64,000 nucleotides of DNA from Tyto alba (Eukaryota; Chordata; Aves; Strigiformes; Tytonidae), in NCBI RefSeq assembly GCF_018691265.1, contig NW_024881321.1, positions 17,022,698-17,086,697 of the forward strand, read 5' to 3'. The notes beneath the pieces were generated by a model, which was given only the letters and a program-made list of their open reading frames with translations, was not told where the DNA came from and ran no database searches. Numbering within the stretch: position 1 is the first letter of the stretch; each line of letters opens with the position of its first letter. Shown here in pieces: positions 37,243 to 50,700 of the stretch. Made by a program: the position numbers and the translations under genes.

Positions 37243-39456
37243 GTGTTTCCTATGCATAAAGTAATGGGCAACCAGCTGAAAGACAAGGGATTCACATAGA
37301 CCAACCTTGGCCTTTTGGGAGATGAGCCTTCCCAGGGTCTGTGATACATATGCTCCTCCTTGGGGCAGTTCAGAGCTGAATGCTGAAATCTGAGGCCTCT
37401 CAGTTTCTCCTGGAGTTTTTCTCTCTTCACTGACGACAGTGGAAGCCTGAAGAGGACACTGGTCTCTTCATTACACCCTGCCTTTGTGAATAATATCAGA
37501 GACAATCTCTCTTACTGTTCCTCTTGTATGCTAACAGAACATCCTTAAGAGTTTCTGGTCAAATAAACTTAATTTTCCATGAGAAGAAAAAATCAGATTC
37601 TGAAAGGAATTCTGTATGCCATTGGGCCTTCAACTGAATTACTGCTATTCAAGTAAATAGTTGGTAAAATGTTCTTGAAAATGAAAATAATTTTATCAAT
37701 TGACTTCTACTCAATCTGACTTCTTTCCCTAAACGCTGAGAATGACAGATCCATTTGAGGGGATGACACTGAAATATGTAAAAGACAGACTTCAGATGTA
37801 ATCCATGAACCATCTCACGCACAACACTGACAACCAGTTTTTTAAACCAACAGCAGTAACTCTGCTGGTAGAGACCCAGTTCTGCTGCCCTGCAATGCCT
37901 CATGGCCTACCCAGAAGCCCTGATCAGCCGCAGCCTTTTCCCTCTTTGCATGGACACTTAGTGTCTCTGCTCATTTCTGATGTGGAGCCAGATACTAAAA
38001 TGTTGCTGAATTTGGTGGAAGTTGATTACCAGCTTGGTTAACGGGAATTGATAGAAGTATTTTTCCCACAATGGCTGTGAATAATTTGCTTTGGGTTTCT
38101 CTGGTGACCACTTGGCAGAGGGGACCCTGAGCTTTAACAGTATTTAAGTTCTTTCAGAGCACTGATAAAGTACCCAGTACTGGGGAATATTAAGAACATA
38201 TTTAAAGACAAACAAGTTCTGGGGCCTTTGAATGCTGTTACAAAGTATTATCGCAGTCACATTAATCCTTAATTAACTGTAATTCATTCAGTATCTGTAT
38301 TGGCACTCTGTGCTGTTTTTTCTTGAAGATTACCTTGATTTCAGAATCTCCCCCCCAACATTACTACGGTTACTTCAGGAATCAGAAATCAATTCAGACT
38401 GGTTAAACATTTAAAAATGAACAAGTGGCATCACAAGTTTAATCTGCTCAATTCCTGGAACCGAATATTCATAATTAAATGCATTGCAAAAGACCTTTAT
38501 GGATACATCTTTCATCTCTAAGCTATAAAAATCTCAACACTTAAAAAATCTTGCCAAGCCTCCTCTTTGTCAAATTTAGCTGAATAGGCAGATCCTTGTG
38601 AGGAAAGAAAACAGAAAAACACTATTCTGTTTGCATGAACAACTGATGACTAAGAGTTTCTCTCTTTCCTACATAATTCAATTAATACAAATTGGTTCAC
38701 AATTATAGGGCTGTATGGGAATGATCAAGAATTTCCTTTTATTTAATCTGAAAAGGCTTGGATTGAAAATCCCAGAAGAGGCGGCCACTGGTACCCATAT
38801 AAAGGGCCATTTATATCATACTAGACAGCTGGCAGAATCTTATTCCCTAACTCCCAGGGAGAAACCTAATGTCTTGCAGAGCACCACTGCAGAAACATTT
38901 CTCCTTCCTACTTACAGTTCATCCACTGACTCCTCAACAATCAGCTCTTTCCTTTATCTTTCTTGCTTTCCAGACACAAATATTATGCTTAAGGAAATCA
39001 AAGTACTTAATTGTGGTACCTAGCAGGTCAGTGAAACCATCAGAAAGATTAACTTAAATGATCGTATGTGCTATTTCTGCATATCCCCCCCTTAGGTCAG
39101 TGTGAGTAAATTATTGTCTTGAGAGCCATTTTACTCATTATTGCTTTTTCTCTGCAAGAGATGCAGCCATTTCTTCTCTGTTTTGTTTTTTTTTTTGGTA
39201 CATTCAATTCCATTTCATGAATGGCTACACCACTAAACTTGGTACCAGTGAGTGTAAGATCTGACTATTTCCTTGTGTTCAAATAATGGTTGTGGGGAAG
39301 AGGATACCTGCATGAAAGAAAACTGCACATTGAGAATGGGGTAGTAGCTTTTAGATGAGGTCTTTCTATACAAATCAGAAAACGGTTCTAAATAAGTCCA
39401 TGGTAAAATACAGATACTTAATAATGTACTTCCAGCAGAAATGCTGCTGCCCCTTG

Positions 39457-39462
39457 TTTATT
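39457..39462 (-). promoter_or_regulatory. Candidate proximal KLF12 poly(A) signal (AATAAA)
   Basis: The minus strand reads TGTAAAATAAACAAGGGG, a canonical AATAAA about 760 nt after the KLF12 stop, with an overlapping TGTA just upstream. Use of this site would give a short 3' UTR that still includes the (ATG)n repeat. Motif evidence only. Confidence 0.25.
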
Positions 39463-39775
39463 TTACAGACTTCAACAACAACAACAAAAGAAAAGAAAGG
39501 AAAAAAAAAAAGATAAAAGAAAAAGGTTAAATGACTGGCGTCCTCTAGGGCATAATGACAAATTGTGGTACAATATTAAAATGCCACCATCATTATTGCA
39601 AAAGTCTGCTCAAGCGACCCTTCAGCTCTGACAGCAGGACCTCTCCAGCAGAATCTTCTTGCCTAGTCACACGCAGCTTGTCTGTAGCGCAGCTCGGGCG
39701 TAATTCTGACACTGGCCAGATGGTATTGAAAACAAGGGAAAAAGATGGGATAATAAAGGTCTAGCGGTCTCACTC

Positions 39776-39809
<34 letters not shown>

Positions 39810-39810
39810 T
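39776..39810. repeat. (ATC)n / (ATG)n microsatellite in the KLF12 3' UTR
   Basis: There are 11 to 12 perfect trinucleotide units, read as (ATG)n on the KLF12 sense strand, about 410 nt after the stop codon. It lies upstream of both candidate poly(A) signals and so should be in any mature KLF12 mRNA. Confidence 0.97.
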
Positions 39811-40220
39811 GGTTTGTGATATCTAATCCTCCAATCAGCAGTGATTTTTCAGGAACAAAATGTCCGACATCAGAGAAAACATAGAAGCTATAAACATTTT
39901 TTGTCAAAGGACGCAGCATGTAAAATAATGCCCATTCCTGTAGCATTTCGGCTGCTATTTCCCAGGTGATTGTGATGACACTTTCAGGGGGTAGCCATGC
40001 TGAGGGGCAGACGGAGTTAACTTCAGATGGCGAGGAGAAGAGTGGCACTTCTTTTCCTGCTATTTTTTTTTTTTTTTTAATTTCTGTTGCTATTTTTTGT
40101 TACGGACATCAGGGAAAGCCCTGCCTGTTAACACTGTAGAGGGGGATTCAGCCCTGCTGAATTCACTCCGGGTAGTTAAGAGACCCAGCTCTTAAACTCA
40201 GCTGGAACAGGTAGCGTTTC

Positions 40221-40466
<246 letters not shown>

Positions 40467-43392
40467 TTAATCCCCGCAACCCCCTCTGCACGCTTCCCTT
40501 GAACACCCACTGCCTAGGGGTTGCTTTAGGCCAAATTACACAATTACGAGGTACTGAATCTGCTGAATATAAGGAAAGGGCCTTGAGATTTATAATTTCT
40601 ATGGCATTCACATGACTAAGAAAATCAACAGGATTAAGGCAATAATATAGATCCTACCTTGCAGGGGTGATGTGGGGATTAACATCAGGACAAAGGCCTG
40701 TGTAATTATTCTCATGATTACCGTATGGGTTTGCTACCCTCATCACGTCGGGCTACACTTTCTCCCAAAATGGCCAGGTTACCTGGTATTTCAGCAATTT
40801 ATCACGGGCTGCCACAGACTTCCAATTATTTTTATGACTTTTATGAAGGTTTCTAATTATTTAACACTGCAGGACATTTCTTAGCAAGCTGTTAAAAAAG
40901 AACTATGATTTCCCAAATAAACACAAAAATTTAATTTGTAAAACATCCTCTTTATTGGACTTTCAGTAAAATTAGTTTTGCATGTAAGATGTTACCAGGA
41001 ATGGTGTACAATTTTAAAACGTACTCAGTCATGGGACTTGCACAACACTTGATAAATACTTGTTTACTTCAATGAGTTCAGACTTGGGCTAAGCATAGAT
41101 TTTTGGAAAATCCCTCCCTCTGCTTTTTATGTAAGGGTAAGCATGATGCATGCCTCACGTTCTGTATTGTGTCATGTCAGAGGAGAAGATTAATACAGCA
41201 AAACTGGATTTTGTGCTTTCATAAAGCAAACTCTTACAAAAGCCCATTTTTGCCCTGTTTGTAGGCTATCACTTATTTCTGATTTCTATCACCAGCCCTC
41301 AATGTCTACATGTTAAATGCTCTTGGCAGTTACCTTGATCCCACAGTCAAGCATGCACCAAAACTGAGGAAGGGAAACTGTGTGAGGTCTGTATGTATCC
41401 ACTGTTGGCGTGTCAAAAATGATTTTTTACCTCCCCTTCTGAAACCAGCTAATCACAACCAGGACAATAAAAGGGCACCTCTGCAACAGCTATTTCCTTC
41501 ATCAGGCACCATCATTCCTCAGTTATTTATTATCTCTTATGAATCGCAAACAGCTTGCAAGAAACTATTGCAATTACACGAACCAGTGACGCAACACTTG
41601 CTTTGTCATAGGCAGCACCTCCCTCCATGCATCTGTTCAAAAGTCAATAAATGCTCTGCTGAGAGCCCACAGCTTCAAAAGAAAATTCCCAAGAAAGAAT
41701 ATCATCACAAAGTTCAAACAGTCCTGAAAACTCCAGCTGAAAGGGCCATGGGTGCCTCTGTAAGGAAATCGGATGCTGTACAGGCATGTCAGCAGGGTTG
41801 TCAGCAACATTTGAGCTCCTTGGGTTGGTACCTTCTGTGCACCATCTGGGTTGTGCTGCAGTTTTGATGTCAGACGGGGGTGGGAAACAGTTGCTGCTAG
41901 GAGAACCCAGCAACCCAGGCTCTGAGGTGACCACAGCCCATAGCTGCACCAGCAGCAACTTAGCCTAGACAATTTTATAGTCCTCAGCCAAGCCAAGCAC
42001 CAAATAGTGTTCATTGCCCTTGGGTGGCCGCAGTGCTGGGCGCCTGGAATCCGGCAGCTGCTGCGAGCTGGACGGGCACGAGCTACACAGCAGATGGTGG
42101 GTTGCGTGCTCCTGCCAATGACACAGTGCTACAGAACGCACTCAGATTTGCCACTGAACTGTCTTACATACTTATCCTTGCCGCAAACAGTTGGTGCGGA
42201 GCACTGTACAGGTACCCCCACTGAGCTTGGCAGGACTATCCTAATGGTCTCATCACACGGCATCGATGTTTACAAGTGGAGCGTTTGCCCCGTCCATCCT
42301 CAATGTATTTTTAAACTCTCTTTTTGTTTAGACTCTGGATACTGCCCTGGCTGGTTTCTTTCATCACAGAGAATTCCAAAGCAGAGTGGGGATATTTCTT
42401 CGGCTTCGGATTCTTATTTAAAATCACCTGAAATTCTAAGTCTCTCTCACCGCGAGATCCTTCCCCTGCAATAGCCTCTGGCACACAAATTCCCAGATCT
42501 TCTTTCCCTAGGTAGAAGAGAAACGGAGAACCCTAAGCAGGAAGGGATGGTTGTTGAAAAAGAAATACCAGAAACAGTTTGTTCATTCATTATAACAGTA
42601 TCACTTGGGGTAAGAAAGTCAGCTGATGGAGGGATGTGAGGGCAGGTCACTTGGCTGGAGTTCCCAGGTGTTGCTTCCAGCCTCCCTCCTCAATGAGTCC
42701 TACTTACCCAGCCCCTACAGAGCTATGCGAAAGGGACAGGACTAACCACATTCCTCTCAAGCTATTTACACCACTGAAGGAAAATCACTCTCACAAGCTC
42801 AACCTAAGAAGACCTTTCATTATTTTCAATTAAACACATGCGTAAAGCATAAGAATGAAAAAAACAGGCAAAGCAGCATTACTCTGAAGACATCCACTCA
42901 TATGCACCCTAAAAAAGCCACTGTAGAGAAAACTGTCAAAGACATCATTTTTCATTAAGATTAATCAACAACATTTTATGCAAACCTAATTTTTAGGTGA
43001 AGAATAGTAATATCACTTTTCTGTTAAACACCTACATTATCTGTGGATAGACAGGTGCTAGAAAAAAAACATTCTTCATAGGCACTACTATACTAACTCT
43101 TAACCCTTTGTTTGGTATCATTCCCTACATGAAGACTGACCACTGAGTATGTAAAAACCAGAAGACCCAGGAGTTCAAAGGACAGAGAAGGGACCAACAG
43201 GAGCACAATTGCTAGAGGATGGGAAGCTGGTGTCAGGCATCACACACCAGCTTTGGCTGATGAGCTTGAGAACTCGTAGCTGAAATTCTCGGTACAATCA
43301 ACAGAGAAACTGGACCTCAGCAGAGCAACTCAGAAAGCAGTGAGTGAGGTGGAAAAAAACAATTTGTTAATTGGAAGAAACTAGCCCCAGTG

Positions 43393-43394
<2 letters not shown>

Positions 43395-43441
<47 letters not shown>
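43395..43441. repeat. (TA)n dinucleotide repeat, 47 bp
   Basis: This is a perfect alternating TA run inside the last KLF12 intron. It is self-complementary and can extrude a cruciform. It is a likely polymorphic marker and a place for assembly or sequencing slippage. Confidence 0.98.
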
Positions 43442-43443
<2 letters not shown>

Positions 43444-46221
43444 ATTTCAAGACTGGATTGCAGTGGAGTTGAAGTCAAATACTCAATCATTTTGACTCAG
43501 ACACTTCTGCCTCTGTGTGAGCACTTGAGCTTAAGTGTCTAAGAAACTCTCAGGATCAAAGTGTGGGCACATTTCAGCTCCTTCGATGGGTCAGCAGCTA
43601 CTGGAGCAGGGGTGCAGAGTTATTGTCACGTACCCAGACACTCAAATTCTCATTCAGCTCTAAGGAACTAAAGCAGGTGTGCGAGTCTTGCCCAGGGTAG
43701 TGGAAACACGAGAATGAAGGAGAAGACAAAATAGTGGACAGTTTTTGGAAAATGGTAGTAAAGAGAGCTGCAGACAGAGACTAGAAACCTGCAGCAGTTA
43801 ACATGAGGAGAAAAAGAGAACTGAAAAAACATAAAACCCTGTTAGTTAGTTCCATCTTCTGAATCTGTAAAATTTTAGACTTGAAGAAGTTACCCATTTA
43901 AAAATAAATGTCTGAAGCTGTGAACATTTTCACAGGAGCTGACCCTCTACTTCTGCACTTGTCTTTGACAGCTCTATTGTTTTGTCCTGAAACCTGACAA
44001 AAAGATCCCAAAACACAGAGAAATTGTATTCTGATGCTATTTCGCAGCTTTGTCCTGCAATACATGTATAGTGAACAGTATGCCATGATGGGCATTTACA
44101 TGAATCAACAGGGATCTTGGAGCACGAAAAAGTTCTTCTAGACATTTCCCTGTAGAAAATTAGTATTTTCTATTGTTTGGGGAAGTTAATTATGAAGTTT
44201 TAAAGGTATGACTCAATGCCCCAAATGGAACTAGTAATTTTTTTAATCTTCTATTAACAAAACATCTAATTCTAAGAGCTCTCCAAAACCTTGCCTTTTG
44301 TAGTCCAGATACCACAATCCAAATTAGTTTAATTACTTTTACCATATTATTTTTCGTACCCTACCATGACTCCTCTCACTTAAGCGCTTAAGAACACAGT
44401 TACAACAGTTACTCATTAAATCTCCCTAAACTCAAGCAAATAATGAATTAATAATGCTGAATAATAATCACTGTTCTGCCAATCCTTCCAAAATTTTCCA
44501 CCCTACCCACAGCCCAACATCTGTCTTCCTGTATTCTTATTCATGTACTCTATCATTCACCCAAGGAAATAAACCTCTCTCAAACTTTTACTTTACAACC
44601 CGATGACATTCACATATTCCTTAAAAAAAAGCCCTGTGCAGGTACCAGCAGGAGACCATGCCATGTAAGAGATGAAGGGATGAGGGTCTGTTCTACCCTG
44701 GGCAGAATTTCCCACGCGGTATGTTCCTCTGCAGTTACCCTCCGCCCAACAACTAGCTGGTATTGTGGTATTTGATGCCAGATGCTTCAAAGACAGGCAC
44801 CACAAAAACACCATTTAAATAGTTATGGGTTATTCTGCCAGCAGGGAAACTGCTCTGGAGCTCCAGGAAACAGAGCCAGGCTTATGTTCCCTAGGCAAGG
44901 AACTTTATTTACTGAAATTGCAGATGCCTTATGTACTCCCTGTGCACTTGCAGATCCTTTCATTTGTGTATTATTTAAGCTTCATTTATTCATCAGTTTA
45001 GCAGGCTTTTGGCAACCATGTCATTAAGTAACAATGAGGTAACGTGGTCTACTACCAGGACAGAAGACAACCTGGTGAACAAGTTCTAAACTGATTTCTT
45101 TCTCTGTCATAAACTCATCTCTCTTTCTGGTATTACATGAGTGCCATGTGCCTTCTTGTTTGTGTCCTCTTCGGACATTCCCATCTATCCAATTTTTCTG
45201 CGCATGGAATTGTCACCATGACTAATACATCACTTCTCTGTAGCCTCTCCCTGCTATGGTACTCATCATTTTGACACATGGGTAACATTTTTATTTCAAA
45301 TAAGAGATAACCAGAAAATAAACATAAGGGACTGTTCAGGGGTACAGGCTTAGCCATCTAGTCAGATTTTTCTGTATTTAAGCTTTCATCACCCTGTGAA
45401 AGAGCCACGTGCTGAAATTTCACTTTTGAGAAGGCCAAAGTCAGAAAAGCACTTGGAAACAAAACTTGATTTATAGATCTGTGTAGTGTTTCCAGCATGG
45501 GAGGGTGGGAGCATAGGGAAGATTCCATCCCTCTCTCCACTCACAAAAATGGGTTTGAGTCAAACTTGCATAGTTTAATAGGTGACACCTGCCCAGCCCG
45601 GCTATCTACAGCCACATCTTTATACACTCAGTTTCTACTGTCATTACTCTTGGAGGAGTATTCCCCACATAAAACCAGAGGGAAGTCCTAAGGATTCAGC
45701 CCATAACAAGTTGAAAGAAAATAAATAATGCAACATGCATGCCCCTGCCTAAGCTTGATGATGTTAAATTTTCTAGTCAAAGTCAACAGATCTGCAGCTT
45801 TGCAGGGTCGAGGACATCTGGTCATTCCTGGTTTGGTTTCTGCTACAGGATATTATGCAATATCTATAAGGTGTAGTATTTATGTCAGCTGGTTTCAGCT
45901 CCCACATAAACACCAGAATCATTCTGAAACATATGGGACAGTCACGGCTGCACCCATACTGTAGGACTCTGGAAGGGGAAATCATAAATTGAAAATCACA
46001 AATGATGGCTAATTAGATTTTGCATTTCTACTAAAAATATGCAATTTCAGGCAGAAAAGAATCTTTTTACAGCAAAACCACTATCTGATAATGACCATCC
46101 TCAGGCACTCCCAGAGGAAGAGTGCAGCTTAGCTTTTAGACACAGGGGAAAGGGAGAAATGACAACTCTTATGTTTTGTGTGATATTTTTATTAGCATAA
46201 TTTTTTAATGAAAAAGCATCA

Positions 46222-46422
46222 GAGCACTTATAAAGCACTTTCCAACTTCAAAGTGCCTTATAAAGCTTTTCTTTAAATGTAATCCTTCATAAAAGTCTGC
46301 CTTTGTAATAGCACTGCGTAACAAATACCATGTCCACTCTGCAAGTAGGAAAACCAACACAGCGAGCATCAGCAACCTTCCCAAAACTGCAGAGAAAGTG
46401 AACAGCAATGCTATGACTCACA
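46222..46422 (-). mobile_element. Probable ancient MIR/L2-type SINE relic
   Basis: Read on the plus strand, the order of short blocks resembles the reverse complement of a MIR-like core SINE. There is AAAGCACTTT near the left end, then AATGTAATCCTTCA, then CACTCTGCAAGTAGGAAAACC, CAACCTTCCCAAAACTGCAG and GCTATGACTC on the right. These sit where the MIR complement has GCGCTTTAC, TTAATCCTCA, CAGATGAGGAAACTGAGG and CTTGCCCAAGGTCACACAGC. The match is patchy and identity is low. Such relics are known in birds as old amniote elements, some kept as regulatory DNA. Chance resemblance is possible. Confidence 0.35.
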
Positions 46423-47649
46423 TATTAGGAACACCTTACTTTCTGTAATGAAACTGCATTTCATCCCTTTAGAAGTTTCATCCCTTTAAAAGTTTGAAAT
46501 ATTTTCAATCATTTTGATATGAAAATCCAATTCAATTATTTAGATGTCTTTCTGAAGGTCATTTGGGATTTCTTTCCAAGTTACTGATTCACTAGATTTC
46601 TTTGGTGAACATGGTGAATTTGACTTTTGTGTTTCAGTATTGTCAAAATATGCAAATAAAATATCCTTCTGGGAAGAGATTAAAGTTTCGTATCAGTTGA
46701 GCAAGTCTGGGAAAACAATTTCTACGAGCCAAATGGGAATATACCGTGCTGCCTGTGACATGTCTTGAAATTCAGGTTTTTTATTCCTTGTTCTCAGTCT
46801 GACTTAGGCAAAGCACAGGGACTTGGTTTCTTCATGTGAAAACTGGGAACAAACAATTTCTCCAATTTGAAAATACAGTAACAACCTCCACTCTAAAACA
46901 AGAGACAATTTTGGTAACTCTTGAACCGATTATTTACACTCTCCACTTCTGATAATTCAGGCGCGAGTCCTTTTCTCACATCACAACACACAATTACCTT
47001 CTCATTTCACTGCACTGCTGCGCCTGGGCCCTATTTGCCATTCTGGCCCTTCTTCTCACTCCCTCTGCAAGACCAGTACTAGTTCAGCAACATTACCTCT
47101 TTCATTCTCCTGCTATTGTCCCACATGCCCCTCTAGGTATTCAGCTGCTTCAGTTTGCTGCTATTTTAAAACAAATCCCAGGAAAAAAAGCCTTTGTGAC
47201 CAGACTCACAAAATTCAATTCTCTGTAATTTAAGAAGGCAAATCCATTACATCGGTCTCAGCCCTGTTCTGTCACTGCACACACAGGAGAGAAATGAAGA
47301 GAGGGAATCCAAGGAACTTCTCTTACCCATTTTATGTTTTTGGGCTTCTGCACAGATTTTGCCCACAATGGGACATACCTAGTACTACGTGAGATACAAA
47401 TGAATTAACATTCTGGAAAAAGGATTAGTTACGTATATTGCCAAGGGCATTGCTGATGTAAAATGATAAATGTAGTTCCTGTAAAAACAGAAAAACCAAA
47501 CATTTTTGGAAATGTGAAAGGACTCTTCCTGTGTACCTAAATCCAGGAGCCAGACCAAATCCCAACAGTAGATGGCAAATAGCATTTTATTACCTTTCCT
47601 GATAATTTTTTCCTGCATTATGTGGTATATAAAGAAAGCACTTGAGTAT

Positions 47650-47708
47650 ATGTTAAGTGTGTGTATATACACTTAAATAAATATATATATATGCAAACAT
47701 ATATATAG
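47650..47708. repeat. TA/TG-rich tract with short inverted arms
   Basis: TTAAGTGT (47653-47660) and ACACTTAA (47669-47676) form an inverted pair around an alternating TG/TA centre. Short (AT)n runs follow to 47708. It is probably a simple-sequence decay product. Confidence 0.7.
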
Positions 47709-50700
47709 TGGAAGATGGCATGAAGTTTTCTCCCTTCCTCCAGCCACAGTAAATATATGACACTATCAAATTTCCAGTGCTGTGGGCAAGGCTGAGATTT
47801 TTCCTTTTATGGCAGCCTTCACTCACAAAGGTATTTTGGAAAGGTGATGCAACAGATCTGTACTTCTATCAGCGGTCAACTGCGTGGAGGGTGCCAGCAG
47901 ACCTGCACACCAACTCTCTTCTTTCTTTAACTAGGGTGCTGCAGGCCTGAGTTTTAGCCTGGCCTCCCCAAACAAAATGCTCTTCCTTCATTGTGGTCCA
48001 TAACTGCAAGGGAGACACCAAACAAGTGACACTTCCCCTCCATCTGCCTACAATTCTGTTACTGTCACTCCTGGATGTTCCAGCGATTGCTCCACCATGT
48101 TCATCAAGAGCAGTACTGAATTTTCTCAGTATAAAAGTTAAACCTTCCACTACCTGTAACAAACAAAACAACAAACAACCCCCCAAAGAAATAAACAAAC
48201 AAGCAAAAAAAGAGAAAAAGGCTCCAAGGGATGAGCTTTGTCTCACTCAGTTTTGCACAATGGATTATTTGTTGTTTGCACTGTGCTAAAAGTCAGTCTC
48301 AAGAAGAGGCTGGGACCCTGGTGTGCTGGGCTGTCTCAGAAACAGAGCATTAAAAAATCCACCTCTCATTTAAGTAAATGAGTTGTGAATGGAGTTAAAC
48401 TTCTCAAATGAAGAGATACCAATTTTTATCACTGTAAAAGGCAGAATAAAAATACATGATACCAAAGAAAAACATTAACTGACAAAAATACACAACAAGG
48501 GAAAAGATCATTAGTGTTAATGTGATCAAGATACCACTATATTTCATATCCTATGTGGAGAAAACACTGAAGAGCAGAAAATAACCCCGTGTCCTACCCA
48601 GGTGCCATCTGATCATTTTCCTTTCCCATGAAACAAGAACCTTTGGCAAATTTTCCCTAGTTTTCTACCTACTTATTTGCAAAAAAAGAGAAGATTGAAA
48701 ACACTAGCTTTCAGGCTCTACCTCTTGTTTGCTTTTAGTCATGGAAAAAAGAAATCAGAAAAAGAAGAAAACCTGAATAAAACATTAAAACAAAGGCTTT
48801 TGTGAAGCTTACGTGCAGTTTTGAGCATGCTCCACCCTCAAAGACCGTGTTTCAGAGTGAAGACTGCCCTGACAAGGACAGGGTAGGCACAAGCAACTCC
48901 AGACACACTTCCCAGAAGACACGGCATACCAGCAGTAATGGGCATTTCAGGAGCAAGTTGCTATCCTGTTCCCTCTGTTGGGGACTGAATGGGCTGCAAG
49001 TGTTAATGTCCTTGGAAGCCCTGTACTGCATATTTACTCCTCCAGGTCTGGGTGCAACATCTGGGAAAGCATTTTTGGAGGGAATGGGAGTAGAGAGGTC
49101 TTTCTCGCCTTCATGCCATGGCAGGGCTACACATGGTAGACCACAATCACGCCTGAGACCTCAGATGAACTGCAGTTCTTTGGAGGTAGAATATTAAGTA
49201 CTAAATGGTTTGCTTAGAGAAAATTTTATTCTGCATAATGAAATTATCATTATTCCCTCGTGCCACACACAGACAAAACACATATGCACCCCATATTTAC
49301 AAAGTCAAGGGGCACTGTTGCAAATATTTTTCATAACCTAGAGACTGAAAGCAATCACAGACGCAATTAGACTTGCTTTCCCATCAAAGTGCCTTGGAAT
49401 AACCACGTGGGCACTCTTCCATATCGGCACAGCATCAGACCTACAATGCAGAGGAATGACTCCCCATGTGTAAGGTGAATTCAGCGCTCGCAAAATGCGC
49501 CAGAAATGAAATCATTTAACTTTCCACAGAGCAGCTATTGGAAGAGAACTGGATGTACAAGCTCCTTGTGGTGTGGACACCTGCCCGTAAGTAGCTGGAC
49601 TCAGACAACTATCTCACTACGTTCAGAGGTTCCTATTTCTGAACATCACCTTACTAGGCTGTGGTGGCCTTGGTGAGCCTGCCTTTATGCTCTGGTACAT
49701 ATTGCACCAGCAATCATTTGCTTTTAAATATACTTCTGTCCTGAAATGTGAATCCCGTCACATCAATGGGATTAGGCTGAGGCTTCAGCAGCCCTGTTTG
49801 TTAAATAATCTGTTTATCTTCTAAACAGAAACTGCATGAAGAAAGAGCAGAAAAGCTAGAAATGAAAACTTCCATGAAATATACTGGTTTCCCCATTGGA
49901 AAGCTCTACTGTTTATTGAAACTGGCAGTAAATTTTAAACACTAAAAGAAAGTATTTCTTAAAAAATAAAAGCATCACCCAATACAAATAGAACCTCCTA
50001 TTTTACTTAAAGCAAATTCATTTTTAAATTGGCTTTGTTTATTTAAATTCCCAGTTTCTGGAACAGCATGTGAACCTGCTGTTGAAGCTTTTTTCACCTG
50101 ACAGATTTATGGTGGAGGAGGGAGAACTCTGAGATAAGGGCCTAGGAAGGACGCAGGACATGAGAAAGAAAAGCTGGGCTTCTACAGAGTGAGTCTGGAG
50201 GGTAGGTGACAAGGAGGTGTTAATTTTAAAGTAGGCCAAAAATTTACACAGTTCAAGTCAAATCCAGAAGGATTATTTTAAAAATGTTGCTTCCTCCCAA
50301 TATTTGCCTAAAGAAGGGATTACAAACCTGTAAATATCTCTCTGGAACTTATAGCTAGCAAGAGGCACTAAACAGACCTTAAGAAAGCAACAGGTAATGA
50401 ATGGAGTTTTAAAACCTACAGAGCAAAAATAACTTTTTTGGTGCCTCTGACTTCTTAAGTCCGCTCTGAAATTGCTCAAAGGAAAATGTGAACAAAGACT
50501 AATGACAGGGGCCCTTTCATATTAAAATAATATATGGAGCAACAGTGAGTGAGAGGAATGCAATGTTTGAAAAAGCACAGACTAAATAAAACACCCATGT
50601 ACTCACTAGCCCTCTCTCTTCTAGGGTGGTGTCTCAACTCAGCTATAAAAGAACATCTTGGGGAGGAAATGCTGTCATTTTCTCAGGTATAAAACCGTAT

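Larger units (their letters stand above)
31120..40220 (-). other. KLF12: Inferred long 3' UTR of KLF12
   Basis: No other gene is seen in the 9.1 kb after the KLF12 stop codon, and mammalian KLF12 transcripts are known to have very long 3' UTRs. I infer that this stretch is mostly 3' UTR. It is AT-rich with many T and A runs. It holds an (ATG)n repeat close to the stop (39776-39810), a proximal AATAAA (39457-39462), a candidate antisense LTR (36606-37242), and a distal AATAAAG at 31146-31151. The lower end is a guess tied to that distal signal. If the proximal signal is used, the UTR would be only about 0.8 kb. Sequence alone cannot say which is used. Confidence 0.5.
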
